A stretch of 60,136 bases of DNA from Pseudoxanthomonas taiwanensis. GTDB lineage: Bacteria; Pseudomonadota; Gammaproteobacteria; Xanthomonadales; Xanthomonadaceae. The DNA lies in the NCBI RefSeq assembly GCF_010093135.1, contig NZ_PDWK01000008.1:1-60136 (forward strand), written 5' to 3'. Shown in pieces: positions 45,056 through 53,989 of the stretch; position 1 is the stretch's first letter, and each line of letters opens with the position of its first letter. The notes under the pieces are model-generated. The model worked only from the letters and a program-made list of their open reading frames with translations. It searched no databases and had not been told where the DNA came from. The translations under genes were made by a program, and so were the position numbers.

Positions 45056-45502
45056 ATGAGCCTCAAGCAGCGACTGACCGACGACATGAAGGCCGCCATG
45101 AAGGCGGGCGACAAGGACACGCTGGGCGTGATCCGGCTGATCAACGCCGCGATCAAGCAGAAGGAGGTGGACGAGCAGACCACCCTGGACGACGCCCAGG
45201 TGGTGGCCGTGCTCGACAGGATGGTCAAGCAGCGCCGCGACTCGGTGGCCCAGTACGAGAGCGCAGGCCGCGAGGACCTGGCCGCGGTCGAGCGCGCCGA
45301 GATCGCGGTGATCGAGCGCTACCTGCCGGCCAAGCTGGACGAGGCGGCGATCCTGGCCGCGATCGAGGCGGCCATCGCCCAGACCGGCGCCAGTGGCCCG
45401 GCCGACATGGGCAAGCTGATGGGCGTGCTCAAGCCGCAGCTGGCCGGCCAGGCCGACATGGCCGTGGTCTCGAAGCTGGTCAAGCAGAAGCTGGCCGGCT
45501 GA
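45056..45502 (+). CDS. yqeY: GatB/YqeY domain protein
   Basis: A 148-residue YqeY protein: SLKQRLTDDMKAAMKAGDKD, AIKQKEVDEQ and GKLMGVLKPQLAGQADMAVV. YqeY relatives share the C-terminal helical domain of the GatB amidotransferase subunit and may bind tRNA or Asn/Gln-tRNA pathways, though their role is unproven. rpsU-yqeY-dnaG is a common order in proteobacteria. Confidence 0.93.
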   Translation: MSLKQRLTDDMKAAMKAGDKDTLGVIRLINAAIKQKEVDEQTTLDDAQVVAVLDRMVKQRRDSVAQYESAGREDLAAVERAEIAVIERYLPAKLDEAAILAAIEAAIAQTGASGPADMGKLMGVLKPQLAGQADMAVVSKLVKQKLAG

Positions 45503-45618
45503 ATGCGCGCCCGCGGCGGCGGGCCACCCGGCCCTCCGCCGAAGCCCTCCGGCCGGCGCTTGCCGGCCGCCCCGGCGGGCCGGCGACAATGCGCTTCCTC
45601 TCCCACAGGGTTGCGCCG

Positions 45619-46119
45619 ATGCCCGACTCCCACGCCATCCGCCTGCGCCCGGCCGTCCCGGCCGATGTGCCGGCCATCCTCGAACTGATCCGCGGCCTGG
45701 CCGAATACGAGCGCCTGGCCCACGAGATGGTGGCCACCGCCGCCGACCTGGAGGCGGCCCTGTTCGGCCCGCGCCCGGCCGCCGAGGTGGTGCTGGCCGA
45801 ATGCGACGGCCATGTGGCCGGCTTCGCCCTGTTCTTCGTCTCCTTCTCGACCTTCCTGGGCAGGCCCGGCCTGTACCTGGAGGATCTGTTCGTGCGCCCG
45901 GACTTCCGCGGCCGCGGCATCGGCCGCCGGCTGATGACCCGCCTGGCCGCGCTGGCGGTGGAACGCGGTTACGGCCGCTTCGAGTGGTCGGTGCTGGACT
46001 GGAACAGGCCGGCCATCGACTTCTACCGCAGCCTGGGCGCACGGCCGATGGACGGGTGGACGGTGCAGCGGGTGGACGGCGAGGCGCTGCGCGCGCTGGC
46101 CGCCCGGGCCGGCGGCTGA
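45619..46119 (+). CDS. GNAT-family N-acetyltransferase
   Basis: A 166-residue acetyltransferase. The acetyl-CoA loop is DLFVRPDFRGRGIGRRLM, with FEWSVLDWNRPAIDFYRSLGA near the C-terminus, the sequence typical of diamine/SSAT-like and related GNATs. The substrate cannot be inferred. I chose the ATG at 45619 (MPDSHAIRLRP), giving the standard beta-strand start; an upstream ATG would add ten residues. It lies inside the rpsU-dnaG run but is not a standard member. Confidence 0.85.
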   Translation: MPDSHAIRLRPAVPADVPAILELIRGLAEYERLAHEMVATAADLEAALFGPRPAAEVVLAECDGHVAGFALFFVSFSTFLGRPGLYLEDLFVRPDFRGRGIGRRLMTRLAALAVERGYGRFEWSVLDWNRPAIDFYRSLGARPMDGWTVQRVDGEALRALAARAGG

Positions 46120-46177
46120 TCACGCACCGGCCACGCGGCCGCCGACAAGCTGGGCACGCCACCGCGAGCGTGCCCGC

Positions 46178-47092
46178 ATGCCCCGTCCCTCGCCACACAA
46201 GCTGCGCCGGCACCTGCAGCGCCTGCAGGAAAGCCTGCCCGTGGCCCTGCTCAAACGCTTCGTCGAGGCCGACCTGATGACCCAGGCCGCCTCGCTGTCG
46301 TTCTACACCCTGCTGTCGCTGGCCCCGCTGCTGGTGCTGCTGCTGTGGCTGACCGCCTCGCTCTACCCGCCGGCGCAGCAGGCGCTGGTGGAGCAGATCG
46401 GCGCCCTGGCCGGGGCGCAGGCCGCGGAGGTGGCTGCCACCGTCATCCGCAACGCCGACGCGCAGCCGGACGTGGGCTCGCTGGCCGGGCTGGCCGGCAC
46501 CGCGCTGCTGCTGCTGGGCGCCACCGTGGTCTTCGCCCAGCTGCAGGGCGCGCTGAACCTGGTGTTCCGAACCGGCGGCGAGCGCCTCGGCGGGCTGGGC
46601 GCCTGGCTGCGCAAGCGGGTGTTCTCGCTGGGCGTGGTGCTGGCCCTGGGCTTCCTGCTGATCGTGTCCATGATCGCCACCACGGCGCTGCAGCTGGTGT
46701 TCGCGCGCATCCCCTCGCTGCTGCCGGCGGTCGGCTACCTGACCACCCTGCTGCTGTACGCGCTGGCCTTCGCCTTCCTCTACCACTACCTGCCCGACCG
46801 CCGCGTGGCCTGGCGCCAGGCCTGGCTGGGCGGTGCCATCACCGCCGGCCTGTTCGCCCTGGGCCGCTACCTGATCGGCCTGTACCTGGCACGCGCCGCG
46901 CCGGGCAGCGCCTACGGCTCGATGGGCGCGCTGGTGCTGCTGCTGGTGTGGATGTACTACGCGGCCCTGGTGTTCTTCGCCGGGGCGCTGGTGACCGCGG
47001 TGATCGACGAACGCGCCCATGCCCGCCGGCGCCTGCGCCAGGCCGGGCTCGGCACCGGCTCCGCGGACGGAGGCACGCAGGCCGGGGCCTGA
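46178..47092 (+). CDS. YihY/BrkB-family membrane protein
   Basis: A 304-residue inner-membrane protein with six helices, family PF03631 (YihY, formerly thought to be tRNA-processing RNase BN). Seen: MTQAASLSFYTLLSLAPLLV, PGSAYGSMGALVLLLVWMYY and the later FFAGALVTAVIDER. The function is unknown; a transport or lipid-related role is suspected. The C-terminal tail is short and polar. Confidence 0.9.
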   Translation: MPRPSPHKLRRHLQRLQESLPVALLKRFVEADLMTQAASLSFYTLLSLAPLLVLLLWLTASLYPPAQQALVEQIGALAGAQAAEVAATVIRNADAQPDVGSLAGLAGTALLLLGATVVFAQLQGALNLVFRTGGERLGGLGAWLRKRVFSLGVVLALGFLLIVSMIATTALQLVFARIPSLLPAVGYLTTLLLYALAFAFLYHYLPDRRVAWRQAWLGGAITAGLFALGRYLIGLYLARAAPGSAYGSMGALVLLLVWMYYAALVFFAGALVTAVIDERAHARRRLRQAGLGTGSADGGTQAGA

Positions 47093-47160
47093 GGCCCGCG
47101 GCGGGCAGCGCCCGCCACGCGGACGGGGCCAGGAACCCGCGCCGATGGCATGCTATTGCG

Positions 47161-48885
47161 ATGGCCCGCCTGCCCGACGCGTTCATCGACGAGCTGCTCG
47201 CGCGCACCGACATCGTCGAGATCGTCGGAGCGCGGGTGCCGCTCAAGCGCAAGGGCCGCGAGTACGCCGCGCCCTGCCCGTTCCACGACGAGCGCACGCC
47301 CTCGTTCTACGTCTCCCCGACCAAGCAGTTCTACCACTGCTTCGGCTGCGGCGCGCACGGCACGGCGATCAGCTTCCTGATGAACTACGACCGCCTCGAG
47401 TTCCTCGACGCGGTCGAGGAACTGGCGCGCCGCGCTGGCATGGAGCTGCCCGGGGACACCCGCCAGGGCCCGCAGGAGAGCGACCTGCGCGACCAGTACG
47501 CGGCGCTGGAGGCGGCGGCCAGGCTGTTCCAGCGCCAGCTGGCCGACAGCCCGCGTGCGCGCGCCTACCTGGAGGGCCGCGGCGTGGACGCCGACACCTG
47601 CGCGCGCTTCGGCATCGGCTACGCCCTGGACGGCTATTCCAGCCTGAAGGACGCGCTGGGCACGGACGAGCGCCGGCTCAGGCTGCTGGAACGCACCGGC
47701 ATGCTCTCGCGCAACGAGCGCGGGCACGTGTACGACAAGTTCCGCGACCGGATCATGTTCCCGATCCACGACCGCCGTGGGCGGGTGATCGCCTTCGGCG
47801 GCCGCGTGCTGGACAGGGACGCCAGCCCCAAGTACCTCAACTCGCCGGAGACCGCGCTGTTCCACAAGGGCCGCGAGCTGTACGGCCTGTGGCAGGCGCG
47901 CCAGGCCAACACGAAGCTGGAACGGCTGATCGTGGTCGAGGGCTACATGGACGTGGTCACCCTGTTCCAGTTCGGCGTGACCCAGGCGGTGGCCACCCTC
48001 GGCACCTCGACCACGCCGGACCACGCCGAGCTGCTGTTCCGCAATGCCCCGGACGTGTACTTCTGCTTCGACGGCGACGCCGCCGGCCGGCGCGCGGCCT
48101 GGCGCGCGGTCGAATCGGTGCTGCCGCGGATGAAGGACGGCCGCCAGGCCTTCTTCCTGTTCCTGCCCGAGGGCGAGGACCCGGACAGCATCGTGCGCAA
48201 GGAGGGCGCGGCCGGCTTCGACGCGCGCCTGGCCCAGGCCACGCCGCTGTCGCGGTTCTTCTTCGACGAGCTGGGCCGGGACATCAACCTGGGCACGCTG
48301 GACGGCCGCGCGCGCCTGGCCGAGCGCGCCCGCCCGCTGCTGGCGCAGCTGCCGGACGGTGCCTTTGCCGACCTGATGCGCCAGGAGCTGCAGCGCCTGA
48401 CCGGCGTGGGCACGGCCGGCGTGGCCGCACCCGCGCCGCCGCGCCCGCCGGCGCGGCCGCGCACGCCCACGCGCAAGCGCAGCCTGGTGCGCAGCGCCAT
48501 GGCCCTGCTGCTGCAGCAGCCCTCGCTGGGCCTGAGCGTGGAGCGCCCCTACCGCTTCGCCAGCCTGCGCCAGCCGGGCGTGCCGCTGCTGCTGGAGCTG
48601 CTGGAGGTGGTGCACCGGCGCCCGGAGATCAGCACCGGCGCGCTGCTGGAGCATTTCGCCGGGCACGAGCACGCCGAGGCACTGCGCCAGCTGGCCGCGC
48701 AGGCGCTGCCCGGCGACGAGGCCAGCTGGGCCGCCGAACTGCACGACGCCATCGCCCAGCTGGAACGGCAGACCCTGCAGCAGCGCATCGACGAGTTGCA
48801 GCAGAAGCAGCGCAGCCAGGGCCTGGACAGTTTCGACAAGTACGAGCTGCGCCAGCTGCTGCAGGCGCTGGCCGGGCGCGGCTGA
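47161..48885 (+). CDS. dnaG: DNA primase
   Basis: DnaG makes RNA primers for replication. The 574-residue protein has the CHC2 zinc finger (CPFH, then CFGCG), the Toprim catalytic domain (VVEGYMDVVTLFQFG, CFDGDAAGRRA), and a C-terminal helicase-binding domain rich in charged helices. A Pro/Ala/Arg linker (about residues 423-440) separates catalytic and helicase-binding parts. The ATG at 47161 is used; the long frame upstream is noise. rpoD, which follows dnaG in the classic macromolecular synthesis operon, is not here. Confidence 0.97.
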   Translation: MARLPDAFIDELLARTDIVEIVGARVPLKRKGREYAAPCPFHDERTPSFYVSPTKQFYHCFGCGAHGTAISFLMNYDRLEFLDAVEELARRAGMELPGDTRQGPQESDLRDQYAALEAAARLFQRQLADSPRARAYLEGRGVDADTCARFGIGYALDGYSSLKDALGTDERRLRLLERTGMLSRNERGHVYDKFRDRIMFPIHDRRGRVIAFGGRVLDRDASPKYLNSPETALFHKGRELYGLWQARQANTKLERLIVVEGYMDVVTLFQFGVTQAVATLGTSTTPDHAELLFRNAPDVYFCFDGDAAGRRAAWRAVESVLPRMKDGRQAFFLFLPEGEDPDSIVRKEGAAGFDARLAQATPLSRFFFDELGRDINLGTLDGRARLAERARPLLAQLPDGAFADLMRQELQRLTGVGTAGVAAPAPPRPPARPRTPTRKRSLVRSAMALLLQQPSLGLSVERPYRFASLRQPGVPLLLELLEVVHRRPEISTGALLEHFAGHEHAEALRQLAAQALPGDEASWAAELHDAIAQLERQTLQQRIDELQQKQRSQGLDSFDKYELRQLLQALAGRG

Positions 48886-48916
48886 GCGTCCCCGCCCGGC
48901 GCTCCGCGCCGGCCAT

Positions 48917-48924
48917 GCTAGGAT
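48917..48924 (+). promoter_or_regulatory. Extended -10 element before the riboswitch
   Basis: TGCTAGGAT begins at 48916 and gives an extended TGn -10 box TAGGAT at 48919-48924. Transcription from it would start near 48931, the first base of the riboswitch fold. A -35 is not needed for this type; none is clear. Confidence 0.5.
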
Positions 48925-48930
48925 GCGCCC

Positions 48931-49065
48931 CACGAAGGGGAGTAGCCCCCGACGCACGCGTCGTCATGACGGGCCGGCAGGCCCCGGCGCGGCGGCAGGC
49001 CACCGGCCTGTGGGCAAGACCTTCGCCGTCCCGCGGCGAAGGTGCATCCGTCCAGCGATGCCACT
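48931..49065 (+). promoter_or_regulatory. yybP-ykoY manganese riboswitch
   Basis: The RNA has the conserved loop block GGGGAGTAGC (48937-48946) and the second conserved block GGGCAAGACC (49012-49021). The P-stem ACCTTCGCCG / CGGCGAAGGT (49019-49028 with 49034-49043) follows. This is the yybP-ykoY (Mn2+-sensing) motif. It is followed by a zinc-ribbon gene and terC, the latter a well-known target of this riboswitch in bacteria. Manganese binding would be expected to raise expression of an exporter. The exact switching mechanism (transcription or translation) is not clear from the sequence. Confidence 0.85.
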
Positions 49066-49102
49066 CCACCGCGGCCCTTGGACCTTCCGGAGCCCGCTCC
49101 CC

Positions 49103-49360
49103 ATGCAATGCCCGCACTGCACCACCGTGACCCTGGCCATGACCGAACGCCAGGGCATCGAGATCGATTACTGCCCGTCCTGCCGTGGCGTCTGGCTGGA
49201 CCGTGGCGAACTGGACAGGCTGCTCGCCCGTGCCGAGGCGGCGCCCGCACCCGCATATCCCGCCCAGCGCGGCCCCGGACACGACGGCGGCCATGCCCGG
49301 CATGGCGACCATCGGCGCAGGAAGCCGAAGTCGCTGCTGGGCGAACTGTTCGACTTCTGA
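49103..49360 (+). CDS. TFIIB-type zinc-ribbon protein
   Basis: An 85-residue protein with a zf-TFIIB zinc ribbon: CPHC (residues 3-6) and CPSCRGVWLDRGEL, giving four cysteines. A His-rich tail follows (GHDGGHARHGDH) before KSLLGELFDF. It is directly after the riboswitch and 79 bp before terC, so it is probably the first gene of the manganese-controlled transcript. The ribbon and His-rich tail suggest metal binding. The ATG at 49103 starts exactly at the ribbon. Confidence 0.85.
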   Translation: MQCPHCTTVTLAMTERQGIEIDYCPSCRGVWLDRGELDRLLARAEAAPAPAYPAQRGPGHDGGHARHGDHRRRKPKSLLGELFDF

Positions 49361-49439
49361 TACCCCTCCCCCATCCACGCCGACGCCGCCTGCACCCGCG
49401 GCGCGGCACCCTCCGATTGCCTGACCGAAGCGCACCCAC

Positions 49440-50189
49440 ATGGACGCCTTGCTCAACCCCGAAATCTGGATCGCCCTGGCCACCCTCACCGCGCTGGAAC
49501 TGGTGCTGGGTATCGACAACATCATCTTCATCTCGATCCTGGCCGGGCGCCTGCCGCCGGAACAGCGCAACAGGGCGCGCAGGCTCGGCATCGCCGCCGC
49601 AGCGATCACCCGCCTGGGCCTGCTGTTCACCATCGCCTGGATCATTGGCCTGACCAGGCCGCTGTTCGAGCTGTTCGGCCATGCCTTCTCCTGGCGCGAC
49701 CTGATCCTGATCGGCGGCGGCCTGTTCCTGATCGGCAAGGCCACCCATGAGATCCACCAGAAGATCGAGGGTGCCGGCATGCCCGAGGAAGGGCCCAACC
49801 TGGCCCGCGCCGCCACCTCCTTCGGCGGCGTGATCCTGCAGATCATGCTGCTGGACATCGTGTTCTCGCTGGACTCGATCATCACCGCCGTCGGCATGGT
49901 CGACGAGCGCTGGGTGATGGCCACCGCGATCCTGGTCTCGATCGTGTTCATGATCGGCTTCGCCGGCCCGATCGGCGACTTCGTCGAGCGCCACCCCACG
50001 GTCAAGGTGCTGGCGCTGAGCTTCCTGATCATGATCGGCCTGGTGCTGATCGCCGACGGCTTCGGCCAGCACATCCCCAAGGGCTACATCTACGCGGCGA
50101 TGGCCTTCTCGGTGTTCGTCGAGCTGATCAACCTGTGGATCCGGCGGCGCGAGCAGCAGGCCGCCGCGCGGCGCGGGCGCGCGTCCTGA
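49440..50189 (+). CDS. TerC-family membrane protein (manganese export type)
   Basis: A 249-residue TerC/Alx/YkoY-type protein with seven helices. It has ALELVLGIDNIIFISILAGR, RLGLLFTIAWIIGL, LIGGGLFLIGKATHEIH and FSLDSIITAVGMVD; the conserved acidic residues in the helices likely bind the metal. TerC proteins under the yybP-ykoY riboswitch export Mn2+ or protect secreted proteins against it. It ends in a basic tail (RRREQQAAARRGRAS). Confidence 0.9.
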   Translation: MDALLNPEIWIALATLTALELVLGIDNIIFISILAGRLPPEQRNRARRLGIAAAAITRLGLLFTIAWIIGLTRPLFELFGHAFSWRDLILIGGGLFLIGKATHEIHQKIEGAGMPEEGPNLARAATSFGGVILQIMLLDIVFSLDSIITAVGMVDERWVMATAILVSIVFMIGFAGPIGDFVERHPTVKVLALSFLIMIGLVLIADGFGQHIPKGYIYAAMAFSVFVELINLWIRRREQQAAARRGRAS

Positions 50190-50289
50190 GCCGCCGGCGC
50201 GGCGCCGGGCCCCGTGCCCGCACCGCGTTTGTCCGGCCGACCGGGCGGGCACAGAATCGCCCGGTCCCACACGCGGAGGAACGCCCCCG

Positions 50290-51267
50290 ATGATCCACAT
50301 CCGCAACACCCCGCTGCTGGCCGTGGCCCTGGCCGCGGCGCTGGCCGCCTGCGGCCGCGAGGCGCCGCAGCCTGCCGCCCCCCAGGCCCCGGCCGCCACC
50401 GAAGGAGCGCCGGCCACGGCCGCCGCCGAAGCGGCCAGCCACGACTTCGCCATCGGCGGACTGCAGGCCACCGCACTGAAGAACGGCGGGCTCACCGTGC
50501 ACAACGACAACTCGGTCTTCGGTGTCGGCCTGACCCCGGACGAGGTGGCCGGCGTGTTGTCCGCCGCGCGCCTGCCGACCGACGCCCTGCCCCTGAGCGT
50601 GCAGCCGCTGCTGGTGCGCGATGGCGGGCGGGTGATGCTGTTCGACACCGGCGCCGGCCGCTTCATGGGCGAAGGCGCCGGCACGCTGGGCGCCGCGCTG
50701 CAGGCGGCCGGCGTGGAACCTGCGCAGGTCACCGACGTGTTCATCTCCCATGCCCACGGCGACCACGTCGGCGGCCTGCTCGACGCGCAGGGCGCGCTGG
50801 CCTTCCCCAACGCCACCGTGCACATCTCGCAGACGGAGTGGGAGGATCTGCAGGCGCAGGCCAAGGGGCCGGACGAGTGGGCGGCCAAGGTCGCCGCGGC
50901 GGTGGTGCCCGCGGTCGCCCCGAAGCTTTCCACCTTCGCCCCGGACGCGGAGCTGGTACCCGGCCTGGTGCGGGCGGTGCCGACCCCGGGCCACACGCCC
51001 GGCCACGTCTCCTTCCGCATCGGCAGGGACGCGCAGACCCTGCTCTACGTGGGCGACGTGGTGCATCACCCGGTGGTCTCGGTGCAGCGCCCGCAGTGGA
51101 CCCTGCAGTGGGACCGCGACGCGGCCGCCGGCGCGGCGCAGCGGACCCGGCTGCTGGAGGAGCTGGCCGGCAGCGGCGAGCGCGTGTACGCGGTGCACTT
51201 CCCGTTCCCGGGCCTGGGCCGCATCCAGCGCGGCGCGGCCGGGCAGCTGGCCTGGGTCGCCGAGTGA
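50290..51267 (+). CDS. Metallo-beta-lactamase-fold lipoprotein
   Basis: A 325-residue protein. The N-terminus is a lipoprotein signal (LAVALAAALAACGREA; the lipobox cysteine is about residue 21). A Pro/Ala linker and then the MBL fold follow: SHAHGDHVGGLL (two-metal site), GHTPGHVSF, GDVVHH. Family members include lactonases, glyoxalases and sulfatases. I cannot assign a substrate, and sequence alone does not support calling it a quorum-quenching lactonase. It is anchored outside the cytosol. Confidence 0.85.
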   Translation: MIHIRNTPLLAVALAAALAACGREAPQPAAPQAPAATEGAPATAAAEAASHDFAIGGLQATALKNGGLTVHNDNSVFGVGLTPDEVAGVLSAARLPTDALPLSVQPLLVRDGGRVMLFDTGAGRFMGEGAGTLGAALQAAGVEPAQVTDVFISHAHGDHVGGLLDAQGALAFPNATVHISQTEWEDLQAQAKGPDEWAAKVAAAVVPAVAPKLSTFAPDAELVPGLVRAVPTPGHTPGHVSFRIGRDAQTLLYVGDVVHHPVVSVQRPQWTLQWDRDAAAGAAQRTRLLEELAGSGERVYAVHFPFPGLGRIQRGAAGQLAWVAE

Positions 51268-51319
51268 ACCACGTGGCGGCCGCGCCGGCCGGGCGCGTCC
51301 GCCATGCCCGCGCGGTGCT

Positions 51320-52219
51320 TCAGTCCGCGCGCAGCAGCGGCAGCCAATGGTCCACCAGCAGGAAGGCGAACAGCGCCATCAGGTAGACCACCGAGTACTT
51401 GAACACGCGCATGGCGAAGAACTCGTCCGGCGGGTCCAGCAGGCGCCAGGCGTACCAGAGGAACACGCTGCCCAGCACCAGCGCCCCGCCCAGGTAGAAC
51501 AGCCCGCTCATGCCGAACACCACCGGCAGCACGCTGGCCTCCACCAGCAGCACCGTGTAGAACAGGATCTGCCAACGCGTGTAGGTCACGCCGTGGGTGA
51601 CCGGCAGCATCGGGATCAGCGCGCGCGCGTAGTCCTCGCGGCGGAAGATGGCCAGCGCCCAGAAGTGCGGCGGGGTCCAGACGAAGATGATCAGCACCAG
51701 CAGCAGCGCGTGCTGCCAGTCCCACGGGCCTTCCATGTTGGTGACCGCCGCCCAGCCCAGCAGCGGCGGCGCGGCGCCGGCGATGCCGCCGATGACGATA
51801 TTCTGCGGCGTGGCGCGCTTGAGGAAGCCGGTGTAGATCACCGCGTAGCCGATCAGCGAGGCGAAGGTCAGCACCGCGGTGAGCACGTTCACCCACAGCA
51901 CCAGTACCGCCATGGAGGCCACGCCCAGCAGCAGGGCGAACACCAGCACCTGCGCCGGGCGCAGCGCGCCGGTGGCCAGCGGCCGGTGCGCGGTGCGCGC
52001 CATCAGCTTGTCGATGCGCTGGTCGATCAGGTGGTTGAGTGCGGCGGCCGAGGCCGAGGCCAGCCAGATGCCGAGCAGGCCGGCCAGGCCCTCCTTCGCC
52101 GGCGGCAGCCCCGGCACCGCCAGGAACATGCCCACCAGCGCGGTGAACACCAGCAGCGCGACCACGCGCGGCTTGGTCAGCTCCAGGTACTCACGCCACA
52201 GGGGCACGGCGGGACTCAT
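51320..52219 (-). CDS. cyoE: Protoheme IX farnesyltransferase
   Basis: CyoE (CtaB) makes heme O from heme B by adding a farnesyl group. The 299-residue membrane enzyme has about nine helices and the UbiA-type motifs [19 protein letters not shown] and [20 protein letters not shown]. Its ATG overlaps the ctaA stop (ATGA), so heme O and heme A synthesis are coupled. Heme A is needed by the aa3 oxidase encoded upstream. Confidence 0.96.
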   Translation of the reverse strand: MSPAVPLWREYLELTKPRVVALLVFTALVGMFLAVPGLPPAKEGLAGLLGIWLASASAAALNHLIDQRIDKLMARTAHRPLATGALRPAQVLVFALLLGVASMAVLVLWVNVLTAVLTFASLIGYAVIYTGFLKRATPQNIVIGGIAGAAPPLLGWAAVTNMEGPWDWQHALLLVLIIFVWTPPHFWALAIFRREDYARALIPMLPVTHGVTYTRWQILFYTVLLVEASVLPVVFGMSGLFYLGGALVLGSVFLWYAWRLLDPPDEFFAMRVFKYSVVYLMALFAFLLVDHWLPLLRAD

Positions 52220-53403
52220 GCGACCGGCTCGGGTTCCCGCAGGCGCGCCAGCAGGGTGACCAGCACAAACAGCAGCGCCACCGCGCCGGCGTTGTGCAGC
52301 ACGGCCACGGCCAGCGGCAGGGCCAGCTTGACGTTGAGCACGCCCAGCGCCACCTGCACCAGCACCAGCCCGCCCAGCAGCGTGGCCCAGCCGCGCATGC
52401 CCGGCGTGCGCATCAGCCGCCCGGCCAGCCACAGCAGGTACACGCACACCACCACCGCGCCCAGGCGGTGCGCCATCTGGATGGCGATGCGCGAAGCACC
52501 GTCCAGCACACCGCCCTCGTAGTCCACGCCGATCCCGCGCCAGAGCACGAAGCCCTCGCGGAAGTCGGCCTGCGGCCACCAGTGGCCGGCACAGCGCGGG
52601 AAGTCCATGTAGTGGTGGGGCGCGCCGGTCCAGCCGCCGCCACCGCAGGCCAGCGCCGCGTAGTTGGCGCTGACCCAGCCGCCGAGGGCGATCTGCAGGC
52701 CCAGCACCACCAGGCCCACGGCCAGCCAGCGGCGCAGCACGCCGGCGTCCACCAGGCGGATCGGCAGGTCGGTGGCGCGCCAGGCCATCCACACCAGCAG
52801 CGAGAAGGTGGTCAGGCCACCCAGCAGATGGCCCATCACCACGATGGGCTTGAGCAGCATCGTCACGGTCCACTTGCCCAGCAGAGCCTGGAACACGATC
52901 ACCGCCAGGGTCAGCGCCGCCGCGCGCGCCAGGTCCACGTTGGACCAGCGCAGCGCGGCCAGCAGCAGCACCGCCTCACCGGCGCCGGCCAGGGCGAAGG
53001 CCAGCGGGACCTGCCCGGCCATGTAGGCCGGGATCGCAGCGGCCACCAGCGCCGAGGCGCCGAGGATCTGGGCCACGCCGAAGCGGCGCCGGCGCGCGGC
53101 CAGCAGCGCCAGCAGCAGCACCAGCACGCCCAGCGAGGCGGCCAGGTGGCGGTGCACCTGCTCGCGCCAGGCCTTGTGCGTCTCGAACGGGCGGATCTGG
53201 CTGGCCGCGTGCGCGGCGGCCTCGTGCGGCGCCGACGGCCAGGTGGCGCGGCCGTAGCAGGTCGGCCAGTCGGGGCAGCTGAGGCCGGCGTCGGACAGGC
53301 GCACGAAGGCGCCGAACACGACCACGCACGCGGTGAGGATCACCGCCAGCCAGGCGATGCGGTGGAAATGGCGGGCCAGCGTCGGGCGGACCAGGGGTTT
53401 CAT
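52216..53403 (-). CDS. ctaA: Heme A synthase (COX15/CtaA)
   Basis: CtaA oxidises heme O to heme A. The 395-residue protein has eight helices with the first-half motif [21 protein letters not shown]. Conserved histidine stretches are [32 protein letters not shown] and [10 protein letters not shown]. The proteobacterial type is longer than the Bacillus type, as here. The CxxxC membrane protein gene ends 13 bp upstream. Confidence 0.95.
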   Translation of the reverse strand: MKPLVRPTLARHFHRIAWLAVILTACVVVFGAFVRLSDAGLSCPDWPTCYGRATWPSAPHEAAAHAASQIRPFETHKAWREQVHRHLAASLGVLVLLLALLAARRRRFGVAQILGASALVAAAIPAYMAGQVPLAFALAGAGEAVLLLAALRWSNVDLARAAALTLAVIVFQALLGKWTVTMLLKPIVVMGHLLGGLTTFSLLVWMAWRATDLPIRLVDAGVLRRWLAVGLVVLGLQIALGGWVSANYAALACGGGGWTGAPHHYMDFPRCAGHWWPQADFREGFVLWRGIGVDYEGGVLDGASRIAIQMAHRLGAVVVCVYLLWLAGRLMRTPGMRGWATLLGGLVLVQVALGVLNVKLALPLAVAVLHNAGAVALLFVLVTLLARLREPEPVA

Positions 53404-53416
53404 CGCGAAGGCAGTC

Positions 53417-53989
53417 TCACTTGAGCTTCAGCAGGCGGGCCACGTCCTCCCGCAGCCCGGCCGGGTCGGCGCCGGGCGGATAGTGCAGGATCACGAAACC
53501 GTTGGGGTCGACCACGTACAGGGGGACGCCGGACGGAGCGGCGGCCTGCGGCAGGGCCGCGCGCAGCGCCGCGTCCTCCTGCAGCGGCACCAGCTCCGGC
53601 AGCGGCGGCGCCGCGGCCGGCAGCGCGCCCAGCCACAGCACCTGCACGCGGTCGGCGTTGTGGCCGAACAGGCGCCAGACCTTGTCCAGCTGCGCCAGCA
53701 CCTGCGCGCAGTCCGCGCCGCAGCCGGACTCGGGCGCGGCGGCGAGGATGCGCCAGGGGCGCGCGGCCGGGTTCCATGCATAGGGGCCGCCGTCGGCCCG
53801 CCGCGGCGGCGACTGGCGCAGGTCCACCGGCGGCTGCAGCAGGATGCCGTGGTTCTTCAGGCCCGGCGGCATCCAGCCGGCCAGGCGCAGCACGCCGGCC
53901 CCGAGCGCCGAACCGAAGAACAGCACGAACACCGCGATCAGCATCAGGCGCCCGCGGGTGCGGGCCGCGTCGGAAGCGGGAACGGTCAT
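53417..53989 (-). CDS. Membrane-anchored CxxxC protein of the oxidase cluster
   Basis: A 190-residue protein: one N-terminal helix (LMLIAVFVLFFGSALGAGVL, residues 15-34), then a soluble domain with ESGCGADCAQVLAQLDKVW, giving a CxxxC pair, and VVDPNGFVILHYPPG near the end. The order strand-helix with CxxxC resembles SCO/thioredoxin-fold copper chaperones, though the family CxxxCP is not exact. The gene lies between SURF1 and ctaA, a place often held by an uncharacterised protein in gamma-proteobacteria. It is coupled to SURF1 by an ATGA overlap. Confidence 0.7.
   Translation of the reverse strand: MTVPASDAARTRGRLMLIAVFVLFFGSALGAGVLRLAGWMPPGLKNHGILLQPPVDLRQSPPRRADGGPYAWNPAARPWRILAAAPESGCGADCAQVLAQLDKVWRLFGHNADRVQVLWLGALPAAAPPLPELVPLQEDAALRAALPQAAAPSGVPLYVVDPNGFVILHYPPGADPAGLREDVARLLKLK

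Noticed and set aside
50740-50790. Calling the MBL lipoprotein a quorum-quenching lactonase
   Set aside because: Only the general metal-site motif is present; the substrate cannot be inferred.
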